Origin: Streptomyces viridochromogenes DSM 40736
GTDB taxonomy: Bacteria; Actinomycetota; Actinomycetes; Streptomycetales; Streptomycetaceae
Length of the DNA: 43,808 bases
Assembly (NCBI RefSeq): GCF_000158955.1
Contig: NZ_GG657757.1
Location: 2,391,914 to 2,435,721 of the forward strand
Reading direction: 5' to 3'
Position numbers and translations under genes: made by a program. The notes under the pieces were generated by a model, which did no database searches, was not told the origin of the DNA, and was given only the letters and a program-made list of their open reading frames with translations. Below, piece by piece: positions 1 to 9,119 of this stretch. Numbering within the stretch: position 1 is the first letter of the stretch; each line of letters starts with the position of its first letter.

Positions 1-91
1 GGAGGAGGGAGTCGACGCGGAGCGTCGGTGACCGACGACAACGCCGCAGATGCGCGTGCCAGGCGCCGCCGGGCAGGCGGGAGATTGCCGA

Positions 92-108
92 CCGACCCTC
101 AGGGTCGG
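92..108. other. Short inverted repeat upstream of pepA
   Basis: A 7-bp perfect inverted repeat (CCGACCC, 3-base loop, GGGTCGG) lies 69 bases before the pepA start. It could be the tail of a terminator for a gene outside the window or a leader hairpin. Nothing else recognisable is present in bases 1-177, and I see no convincing gene there. Confidence 0.35.
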
Positions 109-177
109 CTGTCGGGCCCGGTCGACCCACACCGTTCGACCACCGCAACTTCACATCGGAAGCGAGATTTCACCACC

Positions 178-1704
178 GTGACTGCTCTCACTCTCAGCAC
201 CGCCGCGGCGCCCGGTCTGCGGGCCGACGCCATCGTGATCGGTGTCGCCAAGGGTGCCAAGGGGCCGGTCGTCGCGCCGGGCGCCGAGGCCGTGGACAAG
301 GCGTACGACGGCAGGCTCGCCGGCGTTCTGGAGACTCTCGGTGCCTCGGGCGCCGAGGGCGAGGTGACGAAGCTGCCGGCGCCGTCCGGCTTCAAGGCAC
401 CGCTCGTGCTGGCGGTGGGCCTGGGCGCGGTGCCCGAGAAGGACGCCGACTACGACACCGAGGTCCTGCGCAAGGCCGCCGGCGTCGCCGCCCGCACCCT
501 GACCGGCTCCAAGAAGGCCGCCTTCGCCCTGCCGCTGACCGACGCCGCCGACGCCGGCGCGATCGGTGAGGGCGCGCTGCTCGGCGCGTACTCCTTCGAC
601 GCCTACAAGGACAACGGCAAGGACCCCAAGGCGAAGAACGGCAAGGCCCCCCTCGCCGAGGTCGCCCTGCTCGGCGGCAAGCCCCGCGACAAGGCGTACA
701 AGGCGGCCGTCGAGCGTGCCGTCGCCGTCGCCGAGGAGCTCAACCGCGCCCGTGACCTGGTCAACACCCCGCCGAACGACCTGAACCCCGAGGCGTTCGC
801 CGCGGTCGCGCAGGCCGCGGCCAAGGAGCACGGCATCAAGGTGCAGGTGCTCGACGAGAAGGCGCTGACCAAGGGCGGCTACGGCGGCATCCTCGGCGTC
901 GGGGCCGGTTCGGCGTCGGGGCCGCGCCTGGTGAAGCTGTCGTACACCTCCTCGAAGGCGAAGAAGCACCTCGCCTTCGTCGGCAAGGGCATCACGTACG
1001 ACTCGGGCGGTATCTCGCTGAAGCCGGCCGGTCACAACGAGACGATGAAGTGCGACATGAGCGGCGCGGCATCGGTGTTCGCCGCGGTCGTCGCCGCGGC
1101 CCGGCTGGGCCTGGAGGTCAACGTCACCGGCTGGCTGGCCCTGGCCGAGAACATGCCCTCCGGTTCCGCGACTCGTCCGGGTGACGTGCTGCGGATGTAC
1201 AGCGGCAAGACGGTGGAGGTGCTCAACACCGACGCGGAGGGCCGGCTCGTGCTGGCCGACGCGCTGTGGGCGGCGTCGCAGGAGAAGCCGGACGCGATCG
1301 TGGACGTGGCGACGCTGACCGGGGCGATGATGCTGGCGCTGGGCAACCGGACGTTCGGGATCATGGGCAACGACGACGCCTTCCGCTCGACGCTGCACGA
1401 GGCCGCGGAGGAGGTCGGGGAGCCGGCGTGGCCGATGCCGCTGCCGGAGCACCTGCGCAAGGGGATGGACTCGGCCACGGCCGATATCGCGAACATGGGT
1501 GAGCGGATGGGCGGCGGGCTGGTCGCCGGGCTGTTCCTGCGCGAGTTCGTGGGCGAGGGGATCACGTGGGCACACCTCGACATCGCCGGTCCGGCCTTCA
1601 ACGAGGGCGGGCCTTTCGGGTACACGCCGAAGGGCGGGACCGGTAGTGGGGTGCGGACGCTGGTGCGGCTGGCTGAGCTGACCGCTGCGGGTGACCTGGG
1701 CTGA
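178..1704 (+). CDS. pepA: Leucyl aminopeptidase (M17 family)
   Basis: Cytosolic metallo-exopeptidase that removes N-terminal leucine and other residues from peptides, supporting peptide turnover; family members bind two divalent metals and form hexamers. The 508-residue product has the usual two-part M17 layout: a variable N-terminal domain (about residues 1-170) and a conserved catalytic C-terminal domain. The signature NTDAEGRL is present, as is the metal/substrate-site segment GKGITYDSGGISLKP. The reading frame stays open upstream to position 28, but that extension is Arg-rich and unlike the family. The GTG at 178 gives an N-terminus (MTALTLS) like Streptomyces PepA. It is transcribed toward lpdA, 280 bases away. 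In mycobacteria the orthologous gene (pepB) is also close to dlaT, lipB and lipA, so this neighbourhood is old. Function is confident; the exact start is fairly confident. Confidence 0.95.
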   Translation: MTALTLSTAAAPGLRADAIVIGVAKGAKGPVVAPGAEAVDKAYDGRLAGVLETLGASGAEGEVTKLPAPSGFKAPLVLAVGLGAVPEKDADYDTEVLRKAAGVAARTLTGSKKAAFALPLTDAADAGAIGEGALLGAYSFDAYKDNGKDPKAKNGKAPLAEVALLGGKPRDKAYKAAVERAVAVAEELNRARDLVNTPPNDLNPEAFAAVAQAAAKEHGIKVQVLDEKALTKGGYGGILGVGAGSASGPRLVKLSYTSSKAKKHLAFVGKGITYDSGGISLKPAGHNETMKCDMSGAASVFAAVVAAARLGLEVNVTGWLALAENMPSGSATRPGDVLRMYSGKTVEVLNTDAEGRLVLADALWAASQEKPDAIVDVATLTGAMMLALGNRTFGIMGNDDAFRSTLHEAAEEVGEPAWPMPLPEHLRKGMDSATADIANMGERMGGGLVAGLFLREFVGEGITWAHLDIAGPAFNEGGPFGYTPKGGTGSGVRTLVRLAELTAAGDLG

Positions 1705-1766
1705 TCGTCGCCTGAGGGCTCGGTCTCGTCCGTCGTGTCGCGGGCGCGGGGGCGTGGGGGCTGTTC

Positions 1767-1787
1767 GCGCAGCTCCCCGCGCCCCTT
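1767..1787 (+). repeat. Dispersed intergenic GC-rich repeat, copy 1
   Basis: The core GCGCAG(C/T)TCCCCGCGCCCC lies between pepA and lpdA. Related copies occur at 5299-5329 (opposite strand), 32330-32359, and in a diverged form at 16473-16509 and 16543-16579. All lie between genes. I recognise this motif from intergenic DNA of many Streptomyces genomes; its function is unknown. Confidence 0.7.
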
Positions 1788-1935
1788 CTCTTCGAGCGCG
1801 TCTCTCATGTGAACGTGGGGCGTCTCACACAGCAGCCCGGCGTCTCTTTGTGTGTCGACAAGTGCGAAGATGGGGCTCGGCAGGACAGGGCCCCACCTAA
1901 GGGCCGAAGAACGAGCGGCCGGACACCAGCCGCCT

Positions 1936-1955
1936 GCCGGTCAGTGAAGACCGGC
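1936..1955 (+). promoter_or_regulatory. Leader hairpin before lpdA
   Basis: A 7-bp perfect stem (GCCGGTC, loop AGTGAA, GACCGGC) ends 29 bases before the lpdA start. It lies in the presumed mRNA leader. It could affect translation or be incidental in such GC-rich DNA. Confidence 0.3.
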
Positions 1956-1984
1956 GTACGGCGCACATGCATGGAGGACGTGAC

Positions 1985-3373
1985 GTGGCGAACGACGCCA
2001 GCACCGTTTTCGACCTAGTGATCCTCGGCGGTGGCAGCGGTGGTTACGCCGCGGCCCTGCGCGGGGCACAGCTGGGCCTGGACGTCGCCCTGATCGAGAA
2101 GGACAAGGTCGGCGGCACCTGCCTGCACCGAGGATGCATCCCCACCAAGGCCCTGCTGCACGCGGGCGAGATCGCCGACCAGGCGCGCGAGAGCGAGCAG
2201 TTCGGTGTGAAGGCGACGCTCGAGGGCATCGACATCGCCGGTGTCCACAAGTACAAGGACGGCGTGATCGCCGGTCTGTACAAGGGCCTGCAGGGGCTCG
2301 TCGCCTCCCGCAAGGTGACCTACATCGAGGGCGAGGGCCGGCTGTCCTCCCCCACCTCCGTCGATGTGAACGGTCAGCGCGTCCAGGGCCGCCACGTCCT
2401 CCTCGCGACCGGCTCCGTGCCGAAGTCGCTGCCGGGCCTGGAGATCGACGGCGACCGGATCATCTCCTCCGACCACGCCCTCGTCCTGGACCGCGTGCCC
2501 AAGTCGGCGATCGTCCTCGGCGGCGGTGTCATCGGCGTCGAGTTCGCCTCCGCCTGGAAGTCCTTCGGTACGGACGTCACCGTCATCGAGGGCCTGAAGC
2601 ACCTCGTCCCGGTCGAGGACGAGAACAGCTCGAAGCTTCTTGAGCGCGCCTTCCGCAAGCGCGGCATCAAGTTCAACCTGGGCACCTTCTTCGAGAAGGC
2701 CGAGTACACCCAGGACGGTGTCAAGGTCACCCTCGCCGACGGCAAGGAGTTCGAGGCCGAGGTCCTGCTGGTAGCGGTGGGCCGCGGTCCGGTCTCCCAG
2801 GGGCTCGGTTACGAGGAGCAGGGCGTCGCGATGGACCGCGGCTACGTCCTGGTCGACGAGTACATGCGCACCAACGTGCCGACCGTCTCCGCCGTCGGTG
2901 ACCTGGTCCCGACCCTCCAGCTCGCGCACGTCGGCTTCGCCGAGGGCATGCTGGTGGCGGAGCGTCTGGCCGGTCTGAAGACCGTTCCGATCGACTACGA
3001 CGGTGTCCCGCGGGTGACGTACTGCCACCCCGAGGTCGCCTCCGTCGGTATCACCGAGGCCAAGGCCAAGGAGATCTACGGCGCGGACAAGGTCGTCACC
3101 CTGAAGTACAACCTCGCGGGCAACGGCAGGAGCAGGATCCTGAACACCACGGGCGAGATCAAGCTCGTCCAGGTCAAGGACGGTGCCGTGGTCGGCGTCC
3201 ACATGGTCGGCGACCGCATGGGCGAGCAGGTCGGCGAAGCCCAGCTGATCTACAACTGGGAGGCGCTGCCGGCCGAGGTCGCACAGCTCGTCCACGCCCA
3301 CCCGACGCAGAACGAGGCGCTCGGCGAGGCCCACCTGGCCCTGGCCGGCAAGCCCCTCCACTCGCACGACTGA
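1985..3373 (+). CDS. lpdA: Dihydrolipoyl dehydrogenase (E3)
   Basis: FAD flavoprotein that reoxidises the dihydrolipoyl groups of 2-oxoacid dehydrogenase E2 proteins with NAD+. The 462-residue product has an N-terminal FAD dinucleotide fold (ILGGGSGG, residues 13-20), a redox-active disulfide in GGTCLHRGCIPTK (Cys46 and Cys51), a second NAD-binding fold (VLGGGVIGVEFAS) and the C-terminal catalytic His-Glu segment HAHPTQNEALGEA. The frame opens at an ATG at 1967, but the GTG at 1985 follows a GGAGG ribosome site (1975-1979) and gives the usual start MANDASTVFDLV. The E2 gene follows after 61 bases on the same strand, so the two are probably co-transcribed. This E3 is likely shared by the pyruvate and 2-oxoglutarate complexes (inference). 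Confidence 0.96.
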   Translation: MANDASTVFDLVILGGGSGGYAAALRGAQLGLDVALIEKDKVGGTCLHRGCIPTKALLHAGEIADQARESEQFGVKATLEGIDIAGVHKYKDGVIAGLYKGLQGLVASRKVTYIEGEGRLSSPTSVDVNGQRVQGRHVLLATGSVPKSLPGLEIDGDRIISSDHALVLDRVPKSAIVLGGGVIGVEFASAWKSFGTDVTVIEGLKHLVPVEDENSSKLLERAFRKRGIKFNLGTFFEKAEYTQDGVKVTLADGKEFEAEVLLVAVGRGPVSQGLGYEEQGVAMDRGYVLVDEYMRTNVPTVSAVGDLVPTLQLAHVGFAEGMLVAERLAGLKTVPIDYDGVPRVTYCHPEVASVGITEAKAKEIYGADKVVTLKYNLAGNGRSRILNTTGEIKLVQVKDGAVVGVHMVGDRMGEQVGEAQLIYNWEALPAEVAQLVHAHPTQNEALGEAHLALAGKPLHSHD

Positions 3374-3434
3374 CCCCTCGGTCGAGAAGCGACGACACAG
3401 ACTTCCGCACTTTCCGTAAGGAGCAACCGAAACC

Positions 3435-5237
3435 ATGGCGGTTTCCGTAACCCTTCCGGCGCTCGGCGAGAGCGTCACCGAGGGCACTGTCACTCGCTGG
3501 CTGAAGGCCGAGGGCGAGCGCGTCGAGGCCGACGAGCCGCTGCTCGAGGTCTCCACCGACAAGGTCGACACCGAGATCCCCTCCCCCGCGGCGGGCGTCC
3601 TGGCCTCCATCAAGGTCGCCGAGGACGAGACCGTCGAGGTCGGCGCCGAGCTGGCCCTGATCGACGACGGCAGCGGTGCGCCCGCCGCCGCCCCGGCCCC
3701 GCAGGCCGAGGAGGTCGCCGAGCCCGCTCCCGAGCCGGCTCCGGCCGCCCCGTCCACCGAGCAGGCCGCCCCGGCGCCCGCTCCGACCGCCGACGCCGCT
3801 GCCGGCGGCGGCTCCGCCGAGGGCACGGACGTCGTCCTGCCCGCGCTCGGCGAGTCCGTCACCGAGGGCACCGTCACCCGCTGGCTGAAGTCGGTCGGTG
3901 ACAGCGTCGAGGCCGACGAGCCGCTGCTGGAGGTGTCGACGGACAAGGTCGACACCGAGATCCCCGCCCCCGCCTCCGGCACCCTGCTGGAGATCGTGGT
4001 CGGCGAGGACGAGACCGCCGAGGTCGGCGCCAAGCTCGCCGTCATCGGCGAGGCGGGTGCCGCTCCGGCCGCCGCCCCGGCGCAGGAGGCCCCGGCCGCC
4101 CCGGCCCAGCCCGAGCCCACCCCGGCTCCGGCCCCGGCGCAGCCCGCCCCGGCTCCGCAGGCTCCGGCCCCGCAGGCTCCGTCCGCCCCGGCCCCGCAGC
4201 AGCAGGTCACCCCGGCTCCCGAGCCGGCCCCGGCCGCCCCGGCGCCCGCCCCGGCTCCGGCCCAGGCCCCGGCCGCTCCGGCCGCCGCCAAGCCGGTCGA
4301 CGAAGGCGCCTACGTCACCCCGCTGGTGCGCAAGCTCGCCGCCGAGCAGGGCGTCGACCTGGCCACCGTCAAGGGCACCGGTGTCGGTGGCCGTATCCGC
4401 AAGCAGGACGTCGTCGCCGCCGCCGAGGCCGCGAAGACCGCCGCCGCCGCCCCGGCCCCGGCCGCGGCTGCCGCTCCGGCCGCCACCAAGAAGGCCCCGG
4501 TGCTGGAGGCGTCCCCGCTGCGCGGCCAGACCATCAAGATGCCGCGGATCCGCAAGGTCATCGGCGACAACATGGTCAAGGCCCTGCACGAGCAGGCCCA
4601 GCTGTCCTCGGTCGTCGAGGTCGACGTCACCCGGCTGATGAAGCTGCGCGCCCGGGCGAAGGACTCCTTCGCGGCCCGCGAGGGCGTCAAGCTCTCCCCG
4701 ATGCCGTTCTTCGTCAAGGCCGCGGCCCAGGCGCTGAAGGCGCACGCGCCCATCAACGCCAAGATCAACGAGGCCGAGGGGACCATCACCTACTTCGACA
4801 CCGAGAACATCGGTATCGCGGTGGACTCCGAGAAGGGCCTGATGACCCCGGTCATCAAGAACGCCGGTGACCTCAACCTGGCCGGCATCGCCAAGGCCAC
4901 GGCGGAGCTCGCGGGCAAGGTCCGCGCCAACAAGATCACCCCGGACGAGCTGTCCGGCGCGACCTTCACCATCTCCAACACCGGTTCGCGCGGTGCGCTC
5001 TTCGACACGATCATCGTGCCGCCGGGCCAGGTCGCGATCCTCGGCATCGGCGCCACGGTCAAGCGCCCCGCCGTCATCGAGACGGAGGAGGGCACGGTCA
5101 TCGGCGTCCGCGACATGACGTACCTGACCCTGTCCTACGACCACCGCCTGGTGGACGGCGCCGACGCCGCCCGCTACCTGACGGCGGTCAAGGCCATCCT
5201 GGAAGCAGGCGAGTTCGAGGTCGAACTCGGTCTCTGA
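3435..5237 (+). CDS. sucB: 2-oxoacid dehydrogenase E2, two lipoyl domains (SucB_Actino/DlaT type)
   Basis: Core acyltransferase of a 2-oxoacid dehydrogenase complex, passing acyl groups from E1 to CoA through lipoyl-lysine arms. The 600-residue protein has lipoyl domain 1 (about 2-77, lipoyl-Lys43 in STDKVDTE) and lipoyl domain 2 (about 134-205, Lys171, same motif). A very Ala/Pro-rich linker (about 206-283) leads to a peripheral-subunit-binding domain (about 288-325, [10 protein letters not shown]) and the catalytic domain (about 360-600) with His570 in DHRLVDG. The start has a clear AGGAG site. It belongs to the actinobacterial family usually named SucB. Its gene neighbourhood (pepA, SDR, lipB, lipA, glnA) matches mycobacterial dlaT, whose product is the E2 of pyruvate dehydrogenase, and aceE is next but one downstream. 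I therefore think it serves pyruvate dehydrogenase at least in part. The symbol follows the family name. Confidence 0.94.
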   Translation: MAVSVTLPALGESVTEGTVTRWLKAEGERVEADEPLLEVSTDKVDTEIPSPAAGVLASIKVAEDETVEVGAELALIDDGSGAPAAAPAPQAEEVAEPAPEPAPAAPSTEQAAPAPAPTADAAAGGGSAEGTDVVLPALGESVTEGTVTRWLKSVGDSVEADEPLLEVSTDKVDTEIPAPASGTLLEIVVGEDETAEVGAKLAVIGEAGAAPAAAPAQEAPAAPAQPEPTPAPAPAQPAPAPQAPAPQAPSAPAPQQQVTPAPEPAPAAPAPAPAPAQAPAAPAAAKPVDEGAYVTPLVRKLAAEQGVDLATVKGTGVGGRIRKQDVVAAAEAAKTAAAAPAPAAAAAPAATKKAPVLEASPLRGQTIKMPRIRKVIGDNMVKALHEQAQLSSVVEVDVTRLMKLRARAKDSFAAREGVKLSPMPFFVKAAAQALKAHAPINAKINEAEGTITYFDTENIGIAVDSEKGLMTPVIKNAGDLNLAGIAKATAELAGKVRANKITPDELSGATFTISNTGSRGALFDTIIVPPGQVAILGIGATVKRPAVIETEEGTVIGVRDMTYLTLSYDHRLVDGADAARYLTAVKAILEAGEFEVELGL

Positions 5238-5256
5238 CCTTCCTTCACGGCTGAGT

Positions 5257-5289
5257 GGTGCCCCGTTCGGATCTTCCGGGCGGGGCACC
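5257..5289 (+). terminator. Hairpin terminator after sucB
   Basis: A 9-bp perfect stem (GGTGCCCCG with CGGGGCACC) encloses a second small stem (CGGA/TCCG), starting 20 bases after the sucB stop. There is no U-tract, which is common for terminators in this genus. Confidence 0.7.
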
Positions 5290-5298
5290 GTCGCACCC

Positions 5299-5329
5299 AG
5301 GGGCGCGGGGAACTGCGCGACCAGCCACA
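5299..5329 (-). repeat. Dispersed intergenic GC-rich repeat, copy 2 (inverted)
   Basis: On the minus strand this reads TGTGGCTGGTCGCGCAGTTC followed by CCCGCGCCCCT. It is nearly identical to the copy at 32330-32359 and related to 1767-1787. It lies between the sucB terminator and the GntR gene. Confidence 0.75.
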
Positions 5330-5467
5330 GACCTCCGCCAGCCGAACGACAACCTCACAGCCCCCGTGTAAGTCTCGTCTCACCTGCACCAAGACACCCC
5401 CACCCACCTCACCCGCGGAGCGAACCGGCCGTATTGTCTAAACGTCAATCCCGCCTAAGGAGCTCAC

Positions 5468-6091
5468 ATGACCGCGCCCGTCATCCACTCGCTGCGCGAG
5501 CAGATCCGCGAGCACATCCTGGAGGGGATCATCAGCGGTCGCTGGCAGCCGGGCGAGCGGATCGTGGAGCGCCGGATCGCCACCGAGCTGGAGGTCAGCC
5601 AGACCCCGGTCCGCGAGGCCCTGCGGGAACTGGAGTCCCTGCGCCTCATCGAGTCCGCTCCGAACAAGGGCGTCCGCGTACGCAACCTCACCGCCGCCGA
5701 CCTGGAGGAGAGCTACCCGGTCCGGGCCGGTCTCGAGGCCATCGCGGCGGAGCTGGCCGCGCAGGGCCTGGCGACGGACTGCTCGGCGCTGGAGCCGCAC
5801 GTCACCGCCCTGTACGAGGCCGACCGCGTCACCGACGGCACCGCCCAGGTCCGTCACACCGTCGCCTTCCACCGCGAACTGGTCCGCGCCGCCGGCAACT
5901 CCGTGCTGCTGCACACCTGGGAGGGCCTCGGCATCGAGGTGTTCACCGCCCTGTCGATCCGCTGGCTGGGCACCCAGCAGCAGTCGTACGCGGAGGAGCA
6001 CGAGGAGCTCGTCGCCGCCTTCAAGCGCCGCGACCCCCGTATCGCGGAGTTGGTGAAGGCCCACGTCCTGGGCTGCGCGCCCCGGGCGTGA
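5468..6091 (+). CDS. GntR family (FCD-type) transcriptional regulator
   Basis: DNA-binding regulator of 207 residues. The N-terminal winged helix (about 5-75) has the GntR pattern, including EVSQTPVREALRELESLRLI; the C-terminal helical part (about 80-205) is an FCD effector domain. An AAGGAG site precedes the ATG. It sits between the E2 and E1 genes, as pdhR sits beside aceEF-lpd in E. coli, and PdhR is also GntR-FCD. A role in sensing pyruvate or a related acid and controlling aceE is therefore attractive but is inference from position. A perfect 17-bp palindrome lies in the downstream aceE promoter region (6225-6241). I cannot tell from sequence which effector it binds. Confidence 0.9.
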   Translation: MTAPVIHSLREQIREHILEGIISGRWQPGERIVERRIATELEVSQTPVREALRELESLRLIESAPNKGVRVRNLTAADLEESYPVRAGLEAIAAELAAQGLATDCSALEPHVTALYEADRVTDGTAQVRHTVAFHRELVRAAGNSVLLHTWEGLGIEVFTALSIRWLGTQQQSYAEEHEELVAAFKRRDPRIAELVKAHVLGCAPRA

Positions 6092-6223
6092 CACCCGAGC
6101 ACGACCCCGCTCAAACGCCTTCCGACCTGCGAAAACCCCGCCGCATGAAGGTCACTGCGTGCCGCTGCCGAAGGCACCCCGTGCCGACTTTCTCGTGATC
6201 AAGAGGTTTTGCCCCTCAACCCT

Positions 6224-6252
6224 TTGATCGATCATCGATCAGGGAGTTAAAG
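6224..6252 (+). promoter_or_regulatory. Candidate aceE promoter with palindromic operator
   Basis: A perfect inverted repeat TGATCGAT-C-ATCGATCA lies at 6225-6241. The bases TTGATC (6224-6229) and TTAAAG (6247-6252) are 17 bases apart and could be the -35 and -10 of a primary-sigma promoter, so the palindrome would overlap the -35. The leader to the aceE start would be about 100 bases. The palindrome is plain in the sequence; its role as the GntR operator is inference. Confidence 0.55.
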
Positions 6253-6361
6253 TCACCCACGGGCTTGCCACCCAAGCCTCAGCCCTGTCCTGCCAAAGAC
6301 AAAGGGCACCCCGATCCCCTTACCGATGAGGGAACCCCCTTCGACTGAGGAAGGCGGCGAC

Positions 6362-9064
6362 ATGACCGACCCCAACGCCATCCAGCCGAGCGAGCTCGAC
6401 CAGCTCCCGGACCGCGACCCGGAGGAGACCGCCGAATGGCAGGCCTCGCTGGACGCGGTCACCAAGGCTGCCGGGCCGCACCGTGCCGCGTACCTGATGC
6501 GCCGCACGCTGGAGCGCGCCGAGGGCGCCGGCATCGCGCTGCCGAAGCTCCTCGAGACCGACTACGTCAACTCCATCCCCACCGCCGCCGAACCGGCCGT
6601 GCCCGGTGACGCGGCGCTGGAGCAGCGCATCACCGCGTGGAACCGCTGGAACGCGGCCGCGATGGTGACCCGCGGCAGCAAGTACGGCGTGGGCGGCCAC
6701 ATCGCCACCTTCGCCTCCGCCGCGTGGCTGTACGAGACCGGTTTCAACCACTTCTTCAAGGGCAAAGAGGCCGACGGTTCCGGCGACCAGCTCTACATCC
6801 AGGGCCACGCCTCCCCCGGCATCTACGCCCGCGCCTTCCTCGACGGCCGCCTGAACGAGGCCCAGCTCGACAACTTCCGCCGCGAGGCGGGCGGCGACGG
6901 CCTGCCGTCCTACCCGCACCCGCGCCGGCTGCCCTGGCTGTGGGAGTTCCCGACGGTCTCGATGGGCCTCGGCCCGCTCTCGGCCATCTACCAGGCGCGC
7001 TTCAACCGCTACCTCACCAACCGCGGCATCAAGGACACCTCCGCCTCGCACGTGTGGGCGTTCCTCGGCGACGGCGAGATGGACGAGCCCGAGTCGACGG
7101 CGGCCCTCGCGCTCGCGGCCCGTGAGGAGCTGGACAACCTCACCTTCGTCATCAACTGCAACCTGCAGCGCCTCGACGGCCCGGTCCGCGCCAACTTCAA
7201 GATCGTGCAGGAGCTGGAGGCCCAGTTCCGCGGCGCCGGCTGGAACGTGATCAAGACGCTGTGGGGCACGGCCTGGGACGAGCTGTTCCAGCTCGACACC
7301 ACGGGCGCGCTCGTACGCCGGCTGCGCCAGGTACCGGACGCGCAGATCCAGACGTACCAGACCCGCGACGCCGCCTACATCCGCCAGGACTTCTTCGGCG
7401 CCGACCCGGCGCTCGTGGAGCTGGCGAAGCTGCTGAGCGACGACAAGATCCTCGAGTGTTTCCACCTCTCGCGCGGTGGTCACGAGGCGCGCAAGGTGTA
7501 CGCCGCGTACCGGGCCGCCGTCGAGCACAAGGGCGCGCCGACCGTGATCCTGGCCCAGACGGTCAAGGGCCACACCCTCGGTGAGGGCTTCGCGTCGAAG
7601 AACGCCAACCACCAGATGAAGAAGCTGACGGTGGACGAGTTCAAGAACATGCGCGACCTGCTGGAGCTGCCGATCAAGGACAGCGACTTCGTCGACGGCG
7701 TGGTCCCCTACGGCCACCCCGGCGCCGACTCCCCCGAGGTCCGCTACCTCCAGGAGCGCCGTGCCGCCCTCGGCGGTCCGGCCCCGGCCCGCCGTGTGCA
7801 CCCGGTCGCGCCGCTGCCCGCCCCGGCGGAGAAGGCGTTCGCCTCCTTCGACAAGGGCTCCGGCTCGCAGAACGTGGCCACCACCATGGCGTTCGTCCGC
7901 CTGGTCAAGGACCTGGTCCGCGACAAGGAGTCGGGCAAGCGCTGGGTGCCGATCGTCCCGGACGAGGCGCGCACCTTCGGCATGGAGTCGCTGTTCCCGT
8001 CGCTCGGCATCTACTCGCCCAAGGGTCAGACGTACGAGCCGGTCGACCGCGACCAGCTGATGTACTACAAGGAGGCCCAGAACGGCCAGATCCTCAACGA
8101 GGGGATCACCGAGGCCGGTTCGATGGCCGACTTCATCGCCGCTTCGACGTCGTACGCGACGCACGGCGAGGCGATGATCCCGTTCTACATCTTCTACTCG
8201 ATGTTCGGCTGGCAGCGCACGGCCGACCAGATGTGGCAGCTCGGCGACCAGCTCGGCCGCGGCTTCCTCGTCGGCGCCACGGCCGGCCGCACCACGCTGA
8301 CCGGTGAGGGCCTGCAGCACGCCGACGGCCACTCCCCCGTCATCGCGGCGACCAACCCGGCGGCGCTGACGTACGACCCGGCGTTCGCGTACGAGGTCGC
8401 GGCAATCGTCAAGGACGGTCTGCGCCGGATGTACGGCGAGGCGGCCCCGGGTGAGGACCAGAACGTCTTCTACTACCTGACCGTCTACAACGAGCCGCTG
8501 CCGCAGCCCGCGAAGCCGTCCGCCGACGGTGTCGACGAGGGCATCGTCAAGGGCCTGTACCGCTTCAACACGGCGGAGTCGGCGGGCGTGACCGTGCCGG
8601 CGAACGCCCCGCGGATCCAGCTGCTCGGCTCCGGTACGGCGATCCACTGGGCGCTCAAGGCGCAAACGCTGCTCGCCGAGGAGTGGGGCGTGGCGGCCGA
8701 CGTGTGGTCGGCGACGTCCTGGAGCGAGCTGCGCCGGGACGCGCTGGAGGCCGACGAGGCTCTGCTGCGCGGCGAGGAGCGGGTGCCGTTCGTGCGGCAG
8801 GCGCTCCAGGGTGCCGAGGGCCCGGTGCTGGCGGTCTCCGACTACATGCGCCAGGTCCCGGACCAGATCGCGCAGTGGGTCGAGCAGGACTGGTCCTCTC
8901 TGGGCGCCGACGGCTTCGGCCTGTCGGACACCCGTGAGGCGGCCCGCCGCCACTTCGGTGTGGACGCCGAGTCGATCGTCGTCGCGGCCCTGGCCCAGCT
9001 CGCCAGGAAGAGCGAGGTCAAGGCGACGGCCGTGAAGGAAGCGCGCGAGAAGTACGGTCTGTGA
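6362..9064 (+). CDS. aceE: Pyruvate dehydrogenase E1, homodimeric type
   Basis: Thiamine-diphosphate enzyme that decarboxylates pyruvate and acetylates the lipoyl group of E2, the entry step from glycolysis to acetyl-CoA. The 900-residue length fits the single-chain homodimeric AceE family. A thiamine-diphosphate motif begins at [10 protein letters not shown] and runs to [15 protein letters not shown]. The C-terminal transketolase-like half contains [16 protein letters not shown]. The frame is open from 6326; the ATG at 6362 follows a purine-rich GGAAGGCGGCGA ribosome site and is preferred. It stands alone, with a strong terminator after it and a candidate operator before it. The nearest E2 and E3 genes are sucB and lpdA upstream. 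Confidence 0.96.
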   Translation: MTDPNAIQPSELDQLPDRDPEETAEWQASLDAVTKAAGPHRAAYLMRRTLERAEGAGIALPKLLETDYVNSIPTAAEPAVPGDAALEQRITAWNRWNAAAMVTRGSKYGVGGHIATFASAAWLYETGFNHFFKGKEADGSGDQLYIQGHASPGIYARAFLDGRLNEAQLDNFRREAGGDGLPSYPHPRRLPWLWEFPTVSMGLGPLSAIYQARFNRYLTNRGIKDTSASHVWAFLGDGEMDEPESTAALALAAREELDNLTFVINCNLQRLDGPVRANFKIVQELEAQFRGAGWNVIKTLWGTAWDELFQLDTTGALVRRLRQVPDAQIQTYQTRDAAYIRQDFFGADPALVELAKLLSDDKILECFHLSRGGHEARKVYAAYRAAVEHKGAPTVILAQTVKGHTLGEGFASKNANHQMKKLTVDEFKNMRDLLELPIKDSDFVDGVVPYGHPGADSPEVRYLQERRAALGGPAPARRVHPVAPLPAPAEKAFASFDKGSGSQNVATTMAFVRLVKDLVRDKESGKRWVPIVPDEARTFGMESLFPSLGIYSPKGQTYEPVDRDQLMYYKEAQNGQILNEGITEAGSMADFIAASTSYATHGEAMIPFYIFYSMFGWQRTADQMWQLGDQLGRGFLVGATAGRTTLTGEGLQHADGHSPVIAATNPAALTYDPAFAYEVAAIVKDGLRRMYGEAAPGEDQNVFYYLTVYNEPLPQPAKPSADGVDEGIVKGLYRFNTAESAGVTVPANAPRIQLLGSGTAIHWALKAQTLLAEEWGVAADVWSATSWSELRRDALEADEALLRGEERVPFVRQALQGAEGPVLAVSDYMRQVPDQIAQWVEQDWSSLGADGFGLSDTREAARRHFGVDAESIVVAALAQLARKSEVKATAVKEAREKYGL

Positions 9065-9075
9065 GGACCCTTGAT

Positions 9076-9107
9076 CAGCAGGCCCCCGCTTCGGCGGGGG
9101 CCTGCTG
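9076..9107 (+). terminator. Strong hairpin terminator after aceE
   Basis: A 14-bp perfect stem closed by a TTCG loop begins 12 bases after the aceE stop. It ends only 12 bases before the start of the next gene, so that gene's transcript must begin in or right after the hairpin, or depend on read-through. Confidence 0.92.
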
Positions 9108-9119
9108 CATGATGTGCTC

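Noticed and set aside
3174..5288. Long antisense frame opposite sucB with Gly-Arg repeats
   Set aside because: The Gly/Arg repeats are the mirror of the Ala/Pro linker of sucB, not a real protein.
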